Below, piece after piece: positions 11,808-20,262 of a stretch of DNA of 48,102 bases. Within the stretch, counting starts at the first letter, position 1. Every line of letters starts with the position of its first letter. Made by a program: the position numbers and the translations under genes. This DNA is from Lachnospiraceae bacterium. Its GTDB lineage: Bacteria > Bacillota > Clostridia > Lachnospirales > Lachnospiraceae. The notes under the pieces were generated by a model. It saw only the letters and a list, made by a program, of their open reading frames with translations, ran no database searches and was not told where the DNA came from. The stretch lies in NCBI GenBank assembly GCA_015057375.1, contig SVEM01000011.1, forward strand, positions 1 to 48,102, read 5' to 3'.

Positions 11808-13233
11808 TGTCATATGGACACCTCAGGAGAGACAAGCTGAGTTTATGCGCAGAACTGAGTATGAATGTCTGTATGGTGGCGCTGCAGGTGGAGGTAAGAG
11901 CGATGCGCTGTTGTGTGAAGCCTTAAGACAGGTGCATATACCAAATTACAGAGCAATTATATTCAGACGTACATATCCTGCGCTGGAAGGTCTTATATCA
12001 CGAAGTCATGAACTGTATAAACCGGCATTTCCTAAGTCAAAATACAATACATCTGAAAAAAGATGGCAGTTCCCATCCGGAGCAAAGATATTTTTTGGAT
12101 ATATGCAGTATGACAATGACTGGAGAAATTACTTAGGTAAAGCATATGATTTTATAGGATTTGATGAGCTTACAACATTTACAAGAGACCAGTATATGCG
12201 TCTGATGGGACGTAACAGACCTATGGGACCGGGAACACGTGTGTATATGAGAGCAACCACAAATCCGGGTGGAATAGGTCATGCGTGGGTTAAAGACAGA
12301 TTTATAGATGTAGCACCGCCAAGAACGCGTATTATATCAAATCATACGATTAAAAAACCTGATGGCAGCAGTATAAAAATAAGCCGGACAAGAATATTTA
12401 TACCGGCAACGATATTTGACAATCAAAAGCTTCTTGATAATGATCCGAATTACCTCGGTTCTCTTGCGGCGCTACCTGAAGCGGACAGAAACGCAATGCT
12501 TTATGGCGACTGGAACTCATTTGAAGGGCAGGTATTTAAGGAGTTTGTCGATAATCCGGCACATTATGAGGACCAGAGATGGACACATGTTATTAAACCG
12601 TTTCCAATACCGGCTCACTGGAAGATATTTAGAGGGTTTGACTTTGGTTATGCTAAGCCGTTTTCGGTTGGATGGTATGCCGTTGATGAGAGAGGTAAGA
12701 TGTACCGAATAGTTGAATATTACGGCTGTAACGGAACTCCGAATGTAGGATTAAAAATAGATCCTTTTGAGATAGCAAGAAATACTCATCAGATGGAAAA
12801 AGAGCATCCGCTTCTTAAGGGTAAAAAGATATATGGTATAGCCGATCCGTCAATATTTGATGAGTCAAGAGGTGAAAGTGTGGCCGCAATGATGGCAAAA
12901 CCGCCAAATTACATCTACTGGAATCCGGGTGATAACACACGTATTGCTGGAAAAATGCAGTATCATTACAGGTTTGCATTTGATGAGGACGGAGACTGCA
13001 TGTTCCAGGTATTTAATACATGCCATCATTTTATAAGGACAGTTCCGTCACTTGTATATTCTTCAACAAATGTTGAGGATGTAGACACATCAATGGAAGA
13101 TCATATATATGATGAGTGTCGTTATGTCATGATGGAAAATCCTATAACACCTAGAAAGAATGTGGCAGCAGTACGAAACTATGATGATCCTTTAGAGTTA
13201 AGTGAAAAAGCAATTAAAGTATACAGAGTGTAG
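11767..13233 (+). CDS. terL: Terminase large subunit
   Basis: A 488-residue packaging motor. IWTPQERQAEFM begins the adenine-binding part; Walker A is GGAAGGGKS (37-45) with Lys44; Walker B is FIGFDEL with D133 and E134; the motif TTNPGG acts as the coupling segment. The nuclease domain begins at FRGFDFGYAKPFS with the first metal Asp at 292. Length and motifs fit the Terminase_6 type used by many siphoviruses and podoviruses. ATG 11767 overlaps terS and has only a weak ribosome site, so the exact start could lie a few codons on. No sign of damage. Confidence 0.95.
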   Translation: MANIKKLKSKKVNNVIWTPQERQAEFMRRTEYECLYGGAAGGGKSDALLCEALRQVHIPNYRAIIFRRTYPALEGLISRSHELYKPAFPKSKYNTSEKRWQFPSGAKIFFGYMQYDNDWRNYLGKAYDFIGFDELTTFTRDQYMRLMGRNRPMGPGTRVYMRATTNPGGIGHAWVKDRFIDVAPPRTRIISNHTIKKPDGSSIKISRTRIFIPATIFDNQKLLDNDPNYLGSLAALPEADRNAMLYGDWNSFEGQVFKEFVDNPAHYEDQRWTHVIKPFPIPAHWKIFRGFDFGYAKPFSVGWYAVDERGKMYRIVEYYGCNGTPNVGLKIDPFEIARNTHQMEKEHPLLKGKKIYGIADPSIFDESRGESVAAMMAKPPNYIYWNPGDNTRIAGKMQYHYRFAFDEDGDCMFQVFNTCHHFIRTVPSLVYSSTNVEDVDTSMEDHIYDECRYVMMENPITPRKNVAAVRNYDDPLELSEKAIKVYRV

Positions 13234-13242
13234 GAGGGCACT

Positions 13243-15096
13243 ATGAAAGCGAAAGAGTACGGAAAAGAAATAAAAGAAAAAAATGCAAAACGTATTGGAC
13301 AGGAAGAAGTAAGAAATGCTGTAAAAGTATTGCAGGGATATAAGGAAGGCAAGTTAAATCTTGAAAACAAGGTCGTAGAAAATGAACAGTGGTGGAAGTT
13401 AAGGCACTGGGAATACATACGAAAAGAAAAGAATGATACAGAACCTGCTTCGGCATGGCTGTTTAATTCTATTGCAAATAAACACGCAGATGCGATGGAT
13501 AATTATCCTGAACCTAATGTTCTTGCACGTGTATTGGATGATGAAGAGACTGCAAAGAGACTTTCAACAATTCTTCCGGTCATACTTGAGCAGAATAATT
13601 ATGAAGACGTTTATTCAGATGTATGGTGGTACAAGCTTAAACAGGGTACCGGAATTAAGGGAATCTTCTGGAACTCATCAAAGAATAATGGACTTGGAGA
13701 TATCGATATTAAAAAGTGCGATATTTTAAATCTGTTTTGGGAACCGGGAATTACAGATATACAGGATTCGAGAAATTTATTCCATGTGTCGCTTATTGAT
13801 ACAGATTTACTTAAGCAGCAGTACCCGGACATAGAGTTTTCAAGCGGTGAAACGTTTGAAGTGGCTAAATATGTGTATGACGATACAGTAAGCACAGAAA
13901 ATAAGAGTGTGGTAGTAGATTGGTATTACAAGAAGATAGTGAACGGTAAAACGATATTGCACTATGTTAAGTTTGTTAACGAGAGTGTGCTTTACGCGAG
14001 TGAGAACACAGATGAATATTTTGAGAGAGGATATTATGACCATGGACTATATCCGTTTGTGTTCGATACATTGTTCGTGGAAGAAGGGACACCGTGTGGA
14101 TTTGGATATATTGATGTAATGAAGAGTCCTCAGACTTACATAGATAAGCTTGACCAGATTATACTTGAAAATGCATTTGAAAATGGTAGTACAACGTGGC
14201 TTGTCTCTGATGCTGCAGGAATAAATGATGATGATTTAAAGGATCCTAAAAAGAAGATAATTCATGTGCCGAACCTTAGGGAAGACACCATAAGAGAGGC
14301 TAATACCAAATCGCTTGATGCTAGTTGCAGTAATGTTCGTTTGAATAAGATTGAAGAGTTAAAGGAAACATCTGGAAACAGAGATTTTTCGCAGGGCTCA
14401 ACATCAAACGGCGTTACAGCTGCAAGTGCAATAAGTGCGCTCATGGAAGCAGGAAGCAAGCTGTCAAGAGATATGATAAGTTCCGCATATCGTGCATTTG
14501 TTAAAGAGTGTTATTTGTGCCTGGAACTTATAAGACAGTTCTATGACCTTCCGCGTTCATTCAGAATAACAGGCGAGGACAACCAGTATGAATATGCCGT
14601 ATTCGATAATACGGAAATGCTACCAAAGGCTCAGGGCAATGCTTTTGGAGAGGAAATGGGAGACAGACTTCCTATATTCGATATCAAAGTAAGCGCATCA
14701 AAAAAGGCAACATATTCAAGAATGGCGCAGAACGAACTGGCAATACAGTTGTATGGCATGGGACTTTTTAATCCTGATAATTCAGATCAGGCATTGGCAC
14801 TCTTGGAAATTATGGACTTTGACGGAAAAGAGAAAGTGAAGTCGAAGATTCAAACTAACAGGACCATGTATGAAAAGATGATACAGATGCAGCAGCAGAT
14901 GGAGCAGATGGCAGCAGTCATAGACAAGCTGGGAGCAGATATTGGACAGCCAAGTGACGTATTAAGTCAGGTTCAGGCACAGTCAGGAGACTTAAGTATG
15001 TTTAATCCAAATGTAAAAATATCGGAAAAAAGAATGAATCAGGCAGAGAGAACTGCAGATCGTGCAAGAAATGCGGCATCAGTCGGAGGTGAATGA
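13243..15096 (+). CDS. Portal protein
   Basis: A 617-residue portal, with TAGGAGGGCACT before ATG 13243 and directly following terL. Features: VENEQWWKLRHWEY near the start, SAWLFNSIANKHADAMDNYPEP, the middle YPFVFDTLFVEEGTPCGFGYIDVM and QTYIDKLDQIILENA, and a helical DFSQGSTSNGVTAASAISALMEAGSKLSRDMI typical of P22-like portals. The C-terminus (QMQQQMEQMAAVIDKLG) is a coiled coil that may form the barrel. Twelve copies should make the DNA entry channel. Its stop overlaps an in-frame ATG of the protease gene. Confidence 0.9.
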   Translation: MKAKEYGKEIKEKNAKRIGQEEVRNAVKVLQGYKEGKLNLENKVVENEQWWKLRHWEYIRKEKNDTEPASAWLFNSIANKHADAMDNYPEPNVLARVLDDEETAKRLSTILPVILEQNNYEDVYSDVWWYKLKQGTGIKGIFWNSSKNNGLGDIDIKKCDILNLFWEPGITDIQDSRNLFHVSLIDTDLLKQQYPDIEFSSGETFEVAKYVYDDTVSTENKSVVVDWYYKKIVNGKTILHYVKFVNESVLYASENTDEYFERGYYDHGLYPFVFDTLFVEEGTPCGFGYIDVMKSPQTYIDKLDQIILENAFENGSTTWLVSDAAGINDDDLKDPKKKIIHVPNLREDTIREANTKSLDASCSNVRLNKIEELKETSGNRDFSQGSTSNGVTAASAISALMEAGSKLSRDMISSAYRAFVKECYLCLELIRQFYDLPRSFRITGEDNQYEYAVFDNTEMLPKAQGNAFGEEMGDRLPIFDIKVSASKKATYSRMAQNELAIQLYGMGLFNPDNSDQALALLEIMDFDGKEKVKSKIQTNRTMYEKMIQMQQQMEQMAAVIDKLGADIGQPSDVLSQVQAQSGDLSMFNPNVKISEKRMNQAERTADRARNAASVGGE

Positions 15097-15098
15097 GT

Positions 15099-15455
15099 AT
15101 GACAAATATTGAAATAGCAATATCTAAAAATGAAATTGTTGTTGAAATGATAGGGCATGCCAAGTATGCGGAAAAGGGCAGTGACATTGTATGTGCTGCC
15201 CTTTCAACTCTTGAATACATAGTTACAGGTTGGTGTGAAAATAATCCGGAAAAAGCAGTTATAAAGAAGTATGATACAGGACCGGGATATACGATAATAA
15301 GGATTCTTCCGATAGGAAATGATGTGTTAAATGTTATTGAGGCAGCAGTAATCGGCTTTCAGGGAATTGAGGAAAGATACCCTGAAAATATAAAATTAAA
15401 AAAAATTCAAAAAGAGGGAGAAATAAAATTTCAAACAAAATATAATTCGAATTAA
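15099..15455 (+). CDS. Prp-like cysteine protease in the head-gene cluster
   Basis: A 118-residue protein of the Prp family, the cysteine protease that in Firmicutes removes the N-terminal extension of ribosomal protein L27. The signature GHAKYAEKGSDIVCAALS contains catalytic His20 and Cys32, 12 residues apart as in the family (H22/C34 if ATG 15093 is used). ATG 15099 is preferred because GGAGGT stands 8 bases before it. In staphylococcal phage 80-alpha the host Prp cleaves scaffold and capsid at the L27-type motif. Here a copy lies between portal and scaffold, in the place where other phages keep a head maturation protease, and the adjacent scaffold starts with that motif. Assignment is firm; cleavage is inferred. 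Confidence 0.88.
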   Translation: MTNIEIAISKNEIVVEMIGHAKYAEKGSDIVCAALSTLEYIVTGWCENNPEKAVIKKYDTGPGYTIIRILPIGNDVLNVIEAAVIGFQGIEERYPENIKLKKIQKEGEIKFQTKYNSN

Positions 15456-15495
15456 CGAGGGGACAGGCCCTCTGACACTTCGGAAAGGACGATGG

Positions 15496-16380
15496 ATGAT
15501 GAAAAAAAGAATAAATCTACAGCTTTTTGCAGATGGTGGAGACGGAGCAGCTGCCGGAACTACTGCAGGAGCTACGGGCGAAGGAATTGTGGACGCCGCA
15601 CAGACCGGTCGAACCGACGCGCAGGACGACGCTGCAACACAGACAGATGGAAATAATCAGTCAGATGTCGGAAAAAAGTCATTTGAAGAGCTTATAAAAG
15701 GCGAGTACAAGAAAGATTTTGATGCAAGAGTACATAAAATTATTAATCAGAAAACTGCAAGTATTAAATCAATGCAAGAGCAGATGGATAAAATCAATCC
15801 GGTGCTTAGATTAATGTCACAGAAGTACGGAGTTGATGCGGAAGATCTTGAGGGACTTGTAAGAGCTATTGAGGATGATAACAGTTATTATGAGCAGGAA
15901 GCTATCGAAAAAGGAATGTCGGTAGAACAGCTTAAGCAGATGCGCATCATTGAGCGTGAGAACGAAACATTACGACAGATGATAGAACGTGACAGGCAGC
16001 AGAATGAGTCTGAACGTATCTATAACGAATGGATGGAGCAAGCAGAAGAGATTAAGTCTGTATATCCAAATTTTGATTTCATGACAGAGGCGCAGAACAA
16101 AGATTTTGCAGACCTGTTGAAGGTTGGAATCGATGTTAAAACTGCTTATGAGGTTATCCATAAGGATGAAATTATCCAGGGAGCAATGGCAGTAGCTGTT
16201 CAGAAAACTAAAGAACAGGTAACAAACAATATCAGAGCGAATGGAAACCGCGCAAGTGAAAATGGTACAAGCTCACAGGCGGTGGCTACATTCAAAAAAG
16301 ATGTAAACAGTCTGACAAAAGCAGATATGGAAGAAATAGAGAAAAGAATTGCAAGGGGAGAAAAGATATCATTCGGTTAA
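15496..16380 (+). CDS. Scaffolding protein with N-terminal Prp cleavage motif
   Basis: A 294-residue, acidic, highly helical protein between protease and capsid, as expected for a scaffold. It begins MMKKRINLQLFADGG, which matches the L27-type Prp recognition sequence (LNLQFF then Ala), predicting cleavage after Phe11 (Phe10 from the second Met). A flexible Ala/Gly/Asp-rich stretch follows (13-58), then coiled-coil segments (ASIKSMQEQMDKIN; MRIIERENETLRQMIERDRQQ) and a basic C-terminus that would bind the capsid. GGAAAGGAC precedes the double ATG 15496/15499. Confidence 0.85.
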   Translation: MMKKRINLQLFADGGDGAAAGTTAGATGEGIVDAAQTGRTDAQDDAATQTDGNNQSDVGKKSFEELIKGEYKKDFDARVHKIINQKTASIKSMQEQMDKINPVLRLMSQKYGVDAEDLEGLVRAIEDDNSYYEQEAIEKGMSVEQLKQMRIIERENETLRQMIERDRQQNESERIYNEWMEQAEEIKSVYPNFDFMTEAQNKDFADLLKVGIDVKTAYEVIHKDEIIQGAMAVAVQKTKEQVTNNIRANGNRASENGTSSQAVATFKKDVNSLTKADMEEIEKRIARGEKISFG

Positions 16381-16403
16381 CCCTTGCGTAGGAGGGAAAA
16401 AGA

Positions 16404-17408
16404 ATGAACAAGATAAAGAAATTATCAAGAATGTATGATGCACAGAAGTTTGCTGATGTAAATACAAACACAACACTGTCACCGGGACTTTCGGCTGAGA
16501 ATAAGACATATTACGAGAAGACACTTCTCAACAATGCAGAACCTAACCTGATTCATAATCAGTTTGGTGACGAGTACGACATTCCTAAGAATGGCGGAAA
16601 GACTATTGAGTTCCGTAAGTATGATTCTCTGCCAAAAGCAATAGAACCGCTTACAGAAGGTGTAACACCTAAAGGGAATAGTCTTAATGTAACAGCTGTA
16701 ACAGCTACAGTGGCGCAGTATGGTGATTATATTCAGATGTCTGATATGCTTGACCTTACAGCCATTGATAACAATGTTGTACAGGCAACAAAGCTTCTTG
16801 GTTCACAGGCCGGAAGAACTATGGACACTATTACAAGAGAAGTCCTTAATGGCGGTACTAATGTAATGTATGCACCTATTGGTGATACAGAGGTTACATC
16901 AAGAAGTCAGCTCACAGATAAGGCTGTTTTAACAGTTAATCTTGTATTTAAGGCAGCAGCGCTTCTTAAAGCATTTAACACAGATACTATCAAAGGTTCT
17001 TATGTGGGAATTGTACATCCATATGTTGCATATGACCTTATGGCCAGCGACCAGTGGATTGATGTTCACAAATATGCATCACCTGAGAACATCTTTGAGG
17101 GAGAAATCGGCAAAATCGGTAATGTTCGATTCGTTGAATCTTCAGAAGCAAAGATTAGCGAGGGCGGAGCAGACGGAGCAAAGGTATTTAGCACTCTTAT
17201 TCTTGGTGCTCATGCATATGGTAAGACAAAGGTTGCAGGCGGAGGCCTTAAGCATATCCTTAAGCAGTTAGGATATGGAGATGATCCGCTTGATCAGAGA
17301 AGTTCTGCAGGTTGGAAAGCAACACATGTTGCTAAGAGACTCTGCGAGCAGTATATGGTAAGAATCGAAAGCGGTTCTGCATTCTCTGATATGGCAGTAG
17401 CTAACTAA
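16404..17408 (+). CDS. Major capsid protein, N4-gp56 type
   Basis: A 334-residue capsid protein with TAGGAGGGAAAA upstream. Characteristic of the N4-gp56 family: FGDEYDIPKNGGKTIEFRKYDSLPKA, LTEGVTPKGNSLNVTAVTATVAQYGDYIQMSDML, then VGIVHPYVAYDLMAS and the end GWKATHVAKRLCEQYMVRIESGSAFS. It should have an HK97-like fold. The N-terminus includes MYDAQKFADVNTNTTLS, where AQKFAD is a degenerate version of the scaffold's LQLFAD, so Prp cleavage after Phe17 is possible. The codon choice (GCA, CTT, GTT) is that of a strongly expressed gene. Confidence 0.92.
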   Translation: MNKIKKLSRMYDAQKFADVNTNTTLSPGLSAENKTYYEKTLLNNAEPNLIHNQFGDEYDIPKNGGKTIEFRKYDSLPKAIEPLTEGVTPKGNSLNVTAVTATVAQYGDYIQMSDMLDLTAIDNNVVQATKLLGSQAGRTMDTITREVLNGGTNVMYAPIGDTEVTSRSQLTDKAVLTVNLVFKAAALLKAFNTDTIKGSYVGIVHPYVAYDLMASDQWIDVHKYASPENIFEGEIGKIGNVRFVESSEAKISEGGADGAKVFSTLILGAHAYGKTKVAGGGLKHILKQLGYGDDPLDQRSSAGWKATHVAKRLCEQYMVRIESGSAFSDMAVAN

Positions 17409-17462
17409 TAATTTAAGGTGGGGCGATAACATCAAACCACCGATATAATAGGAGGTAACAAG

Positions 17463-17795
17463 ATGGCAAGAAATAGTAATTCGGCACCTGCAGTAGAAGC
17501 ACCTGCAGTAGAAGCACCTGCAGTAGAAACAGCTGTAGAAGGGAAACCTGCAATGAAGAATTATATGAAGGAAATGGTTAAAATCCGTCTTTTTAAGGAC
17601 AATGACAAATACAAGGATGATTTGTTCGTCAGTGTAAACGGAAGAACATTCCAGATTAAAAGAGGCGTTGAGGTTGAGATTCCAAAGGCGGTTGAAGAAG
17701 TAATCAGACGTTCTGAGGAAGCGGACCTTATGACTGCAACATTAATAGCAGCAACAGAGAGTGAGTATGAATCAAAGACAGATTCAATAAAATAA
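17463..17795 (+). CDS. Small head-associated protein with APAVE repeat
   Basis: A 110-residue protein after the capsid gene with GGAGGTAAC upstream. It starts with a low-complexity arm in which APAVE is repeated three times by exact 15-bp duplication, followed by the body MVKIRLFKDNDKYKDDLFVSVNGRTFQIKRGVEVEIPKAV. This compact beta-rich body recurs behind N4-gp56 capsids in Firmicutes prophages and may be a decoration or head completion protein; no motif proves this. Confidence 0.7.
   Translation: MARNSNSAPAVEAPAVEAPAVETAVEGKPAMKNYMKEMVKIRLFKDNDKYKDDLFVSVNGRTFQIKRGVEVEIPKAVEEVIRRSEEADLMTATLIAATESEYESKTDSIK
17484..17528 (+). repeat. Three exact 15-bp repeats (APAVE)
   Basis: GCACCTGCAGTAGAA occurs three times in direct succession, in frame, at the start of the head-associated gene. 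A diverged fourth copy (ACAGCTGTAGAA) follows. Copy number should change easily by slippage. Confidence 0.9.
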
Positions 17796-17813
17796 ATCAA
17801 CAGTGTTTTTTAG

Positions 17814-17841
17814 GGTGGTGGCAGGTGTCACCACCTGTTTT
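17814..17841 (+). terminator. Hairpin between head genes (leaky terminator or processing site)
   Basis: GGTGGTG (17814-17820) pairs with CACCACC (17829-17835), followed by TGTTTTAT. A competing hairpin uses CAGGTG/CACCTG (17822-17827/17832-17837). It stands between the abundant head genes and the connector genes, suiting reduced downstream expression. Confidence 0.5.
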
Positions 17842-17855
17842 ATTTGGAGGAGAAA

Positions 17856-18227
17856 ATGACAATACAGGAAGTTATATCAAATGTAGATACAGTTAAACCA
17901 AACATGATAGATGATGGTGTCAAGATAATATGGTTAAACGAGGTTGAAAATGCTGTTTACAGAATAATGAAGCTTAGAAAAGGTTCAGAAAATACTAAAA
18001 AGCCGCATCTTACTATAGAGAGTGATGCTGACTATGAGTTATTACTTCCTGATGAGTTTTCAGGAATATATACACATTATATATCGGCCATGATCGATTA
18101 TAACAATGGGGAAACAGCAAGATACAACAATTCAATGATTATGTATAACAATACAATGAATGATTTTGAAAATTACTGGTACAGGACACATCCGCAGGTG
18201 TCAGATGGGAAGTTTGGGAGGAGATAA
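17856..18227 (+). CDS. Head-tail connector (adaptor-like) protein
   Basis: A 123-residue protein using ATG 17856 behind TTTGGAGGAG. It is helical, with DDGVKIIWLNEVENAVYRIMKL, HLTIESDADYELLLPDEFSGIYTHYISAMIDYNNGETARYNNSMIMYN. The PDEF..Y..Y...DYNNGE..RYNN pattern is typical of small adaptor or neck proteins that follow capsid genes and help bind the portal ring. The stop overlaps the next start (TAATG), so the two are translated together. Confidence 0.65.
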   Translation: MTIQEVISNVDTVKPNMIDDGVKIIWLNEVENAVYRIMKLRKGSENTKKPHLTIESDADYELLLPDEFSGIYTHYISAMIDYNNGETARYNNSMIMYNNTMNDFENYWYRTHPQVSDGKFGRR

Positions 18228-20002
18228 TGATGTTGCCGGAAATCAATTATATTGAGCAGAGCAAAGACATTATAGAAGTGTTTGGCGGATATAATCACAC
18301 CGAGGCTATAAAGGACGGTCAGTTTTTTGAAATGACTAATTTATCAGCTGATAATTATCCGGTTTTATCCGCAAGAAACCGAAGAGAGTTCGTTAAAGAG
18401 ATTAACAAACCAAACGGATTAACATACACGGATAAATTGGCATATGTGGATGGAACAGAGTTTTATTATAATTCAACGAAAATATGCGATGTGAGTGATT
18501 CTGAAAAGACAATGGTATCAATGGGAGCGTATTTGTGTATATTCCCGGACAAAATCATATTAAATACCGAGACAGGGAACTACTTTGATATGGAAGCGCA
18601 TTATCAGAGTAAAGGGATTATTAAGGTAGAACCAAGCACACTTAATGGCAGCAGTATTGAATACAGCGAGTACGAACCGGCACATGTTGACGGTGCATAC
18701 TGGCTTGATGAGGGAGTGTTAAAACAGTGGTCTAATACATATGGCATGTGGTTATCGGTACCAACAGCTTATGTAAGGATATCAGAACATATAGATGGAG
18801 AAATAAACGAACAGTTTACGGATGGTTTTGAGGAAGGCGATACTGTAACATTTGAAGGCTTTTTGGAAGAAAGCTTAAACGGAGACTTCAGTTTGTATTC
18901 CTGCGAGAACGGATATATGGTTATTGGTTCTGCAGTTAATCAGTTTGAACAGGAAGATGTTATTAATATCGACAGAACAGCACCTGATATGGATTTTGTG
19001 TGTGAATTAAACAATAGATTATGGGGATGTTCTTCAAAAAATCATGAGATATACGCATCAAAATTAGGAGATCCGACAAACTGGAGAGCTTATGCAGGTC
19101 TTGTATCAGATTCATATGCGGTAACGGTGGGTTCATACGGAGATTTTACCGGGGCTATAGCGCACATGGGAAATGTTTTATTCTTCAAAGAGGGCTGTGT
19201 GATTAAAATTTACGGCACAGAGCCATCAAATTTTACGAAGACTGAAATATATTGCCGTGGTGTAGAAAAAGGCTCTGAGAAGTCGCTGGCAGTGCTGAAT
19301 GAGATTTTGTATTACAAATCTAAAGACGGAATATGTGCGTATGACGGCACACTTCCTACAAGTATATCGGCAGATTTGGGAAATGAAAGATATCGTAATG
19401 CCGTGGCAGGCGTTACTTTAAATAAATACTATGTATCAATGCAGGATGTGAACGGTAATCGTCATTTGTTTGTGTATGACACATCAAAAGGTATATGGAA
19501 CCGCGAAGATGATGAAGATATAAGATTCTTTGCCGGCGCTGCAGGGATGCTTTACTACATGAATGAGGACAGTTTAAATATTGTCAGAACGCAGGGAAAA
19601 GGCAAAGGATTATATCCCGGAATGTATTTCTATGTGGGAAAGAAAAGAACGGAATTATATCCAGGAATGATATATCCCGGACAGATAATAAATGATGAAT
19701 ATGAGGAAAACATAGAATGGTCATGTGAAACAGGGGATATGGGAACCGAATATCCGGACAGTAAGTATATATCAAAGATAGTCGTAAGGGTAAAGACAGA
19801 GGGAATATTCAAAATGGATATCCAGTATGATTCTGACGGAGTTTGGGAGCCTATATTAGATATAAATGATACCGGGAAGAGTTCTATAACCATTCCGATA
19901 AAAGTAAGACGTTGTGATCATATGAAGTTTAGACTTCGAGGAACAGGACAGTTCAGATTATATTCGATATCAAAATGTATAGAAATGGGGAGTGAGCCAT
20001 GA
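18227..20002 (+). CDS. Tail hub / DNA-stabilisation-like beta-propeller protein
   Basis: A 591-residue protein, rich in beta-strands, with the opening INYIEQSKDIIEVFGGYNHTEAIKDGQFFEMTNLSADNYPVLSAR and repeated propeller-like blades (LWGCSSKNHEIYASKLGDPTNW; HMGNVLFFKEGCVIKIYG; EILYYKSKDGICAYDG). In short-tailed phages, proteins of this kind close the portal as a gp10/nozzle-like hub. A short near-repeat, GLYPGMYFYVG and LYPGMIYPGQ, lies at about 463-486. Function is inferred from context and fold impression; no enzyme motif is seen. Confidence 0.7.
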   Translation: MMLPEINYIEQSKDIIEVFGGYNHTEAIKDGQFFEMTNLSADNYPVLSARNRREFVKEINKPNGLTYTDKLAYVDGTEFYYNSTKICDVSDSEKTMVSMGAYLCIFPDKIILNTETGNYFDMEAHYQSKGIIKVEPSTLNGSSIEYSEYEPAHVDGAYWLDEGVLKQWSNTYGMWLSVPTAYVRISEHIDGEINEQFTDGFEEGDTVTFEGFLEESLNGDFSLYSCENGYMVIGSAVNQFEQEDVINIDRTAPDMDFVCELNNRLWGCSSKNHEIYASKLGDPTNWRAYAGLVSDSYAVTVGSYGDFTGAIAHMGNVLFFKEGCVIKIYGTEPSNFTKTEIYCRGVEKGSEKSLAVLNEILYYKSKDGICAYDGTLPTSISADLGNERYRNAVAGVTLNKYYVSMQDVNGNRHLFVYDTSKGIWNREDDEDIRFFAGAAGMLYYMNEDSLNIVRTQGKGKGLYPGMYFYVGKKRTELYPGMIYPGQIINDEYEENIEWSCETGDMGTEYPDSKYISKIVVRVKTEGIFKMDIQYDSDGVWEPILDINDTGKSSITIPIKVRRCDHMKFRLRGTGQFRLYSISKCIEMGSEP

Positions 20003-20262
20003 AAACTAAAATGCCAGTAATGTACGGAAAAACGGACAGTCAAAAAATAAATGCACTTATTAAGGTTGTATCAGAGCTTTGTGAAGATACAGAACCGAAA
20101 AAAGAAGAAAATACACTTCCGGAAGGGACAATTATTTTAAGAAAAGATGTAAGTAAAAATGCCGGAATGACATATGGAACATGGTTAATGTTACCTAATG
20201 ATATAAATATCAATGGAATCTCGTTAAAAGCATACATAAGGGTACAGGAGGATAAGAAATAA
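19999..20262 (+). CDS. Small hypothetical tail-region protein
   Basis: An 87-residue protein that overlaps the previous stop by 4 bases (ATGA) and the next start by 1. The segment LPEGTIILRKDVSKNAGMTYGTWLMLPND resembles the short G-T-W-type beta-strands found in collar and fibre proteins. Role unknown; the tight overlaps support a structural or assembly gene co-translated with its neighbours. Confidence 0.65.
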   Translation: MKTKMPVMYGKTDSQKINALIKVVSELCEDTEPKKEENTLPEGTIILRKDVSKNAGMTYGTWLMLPNDININGISLKAYIRVQEDKK

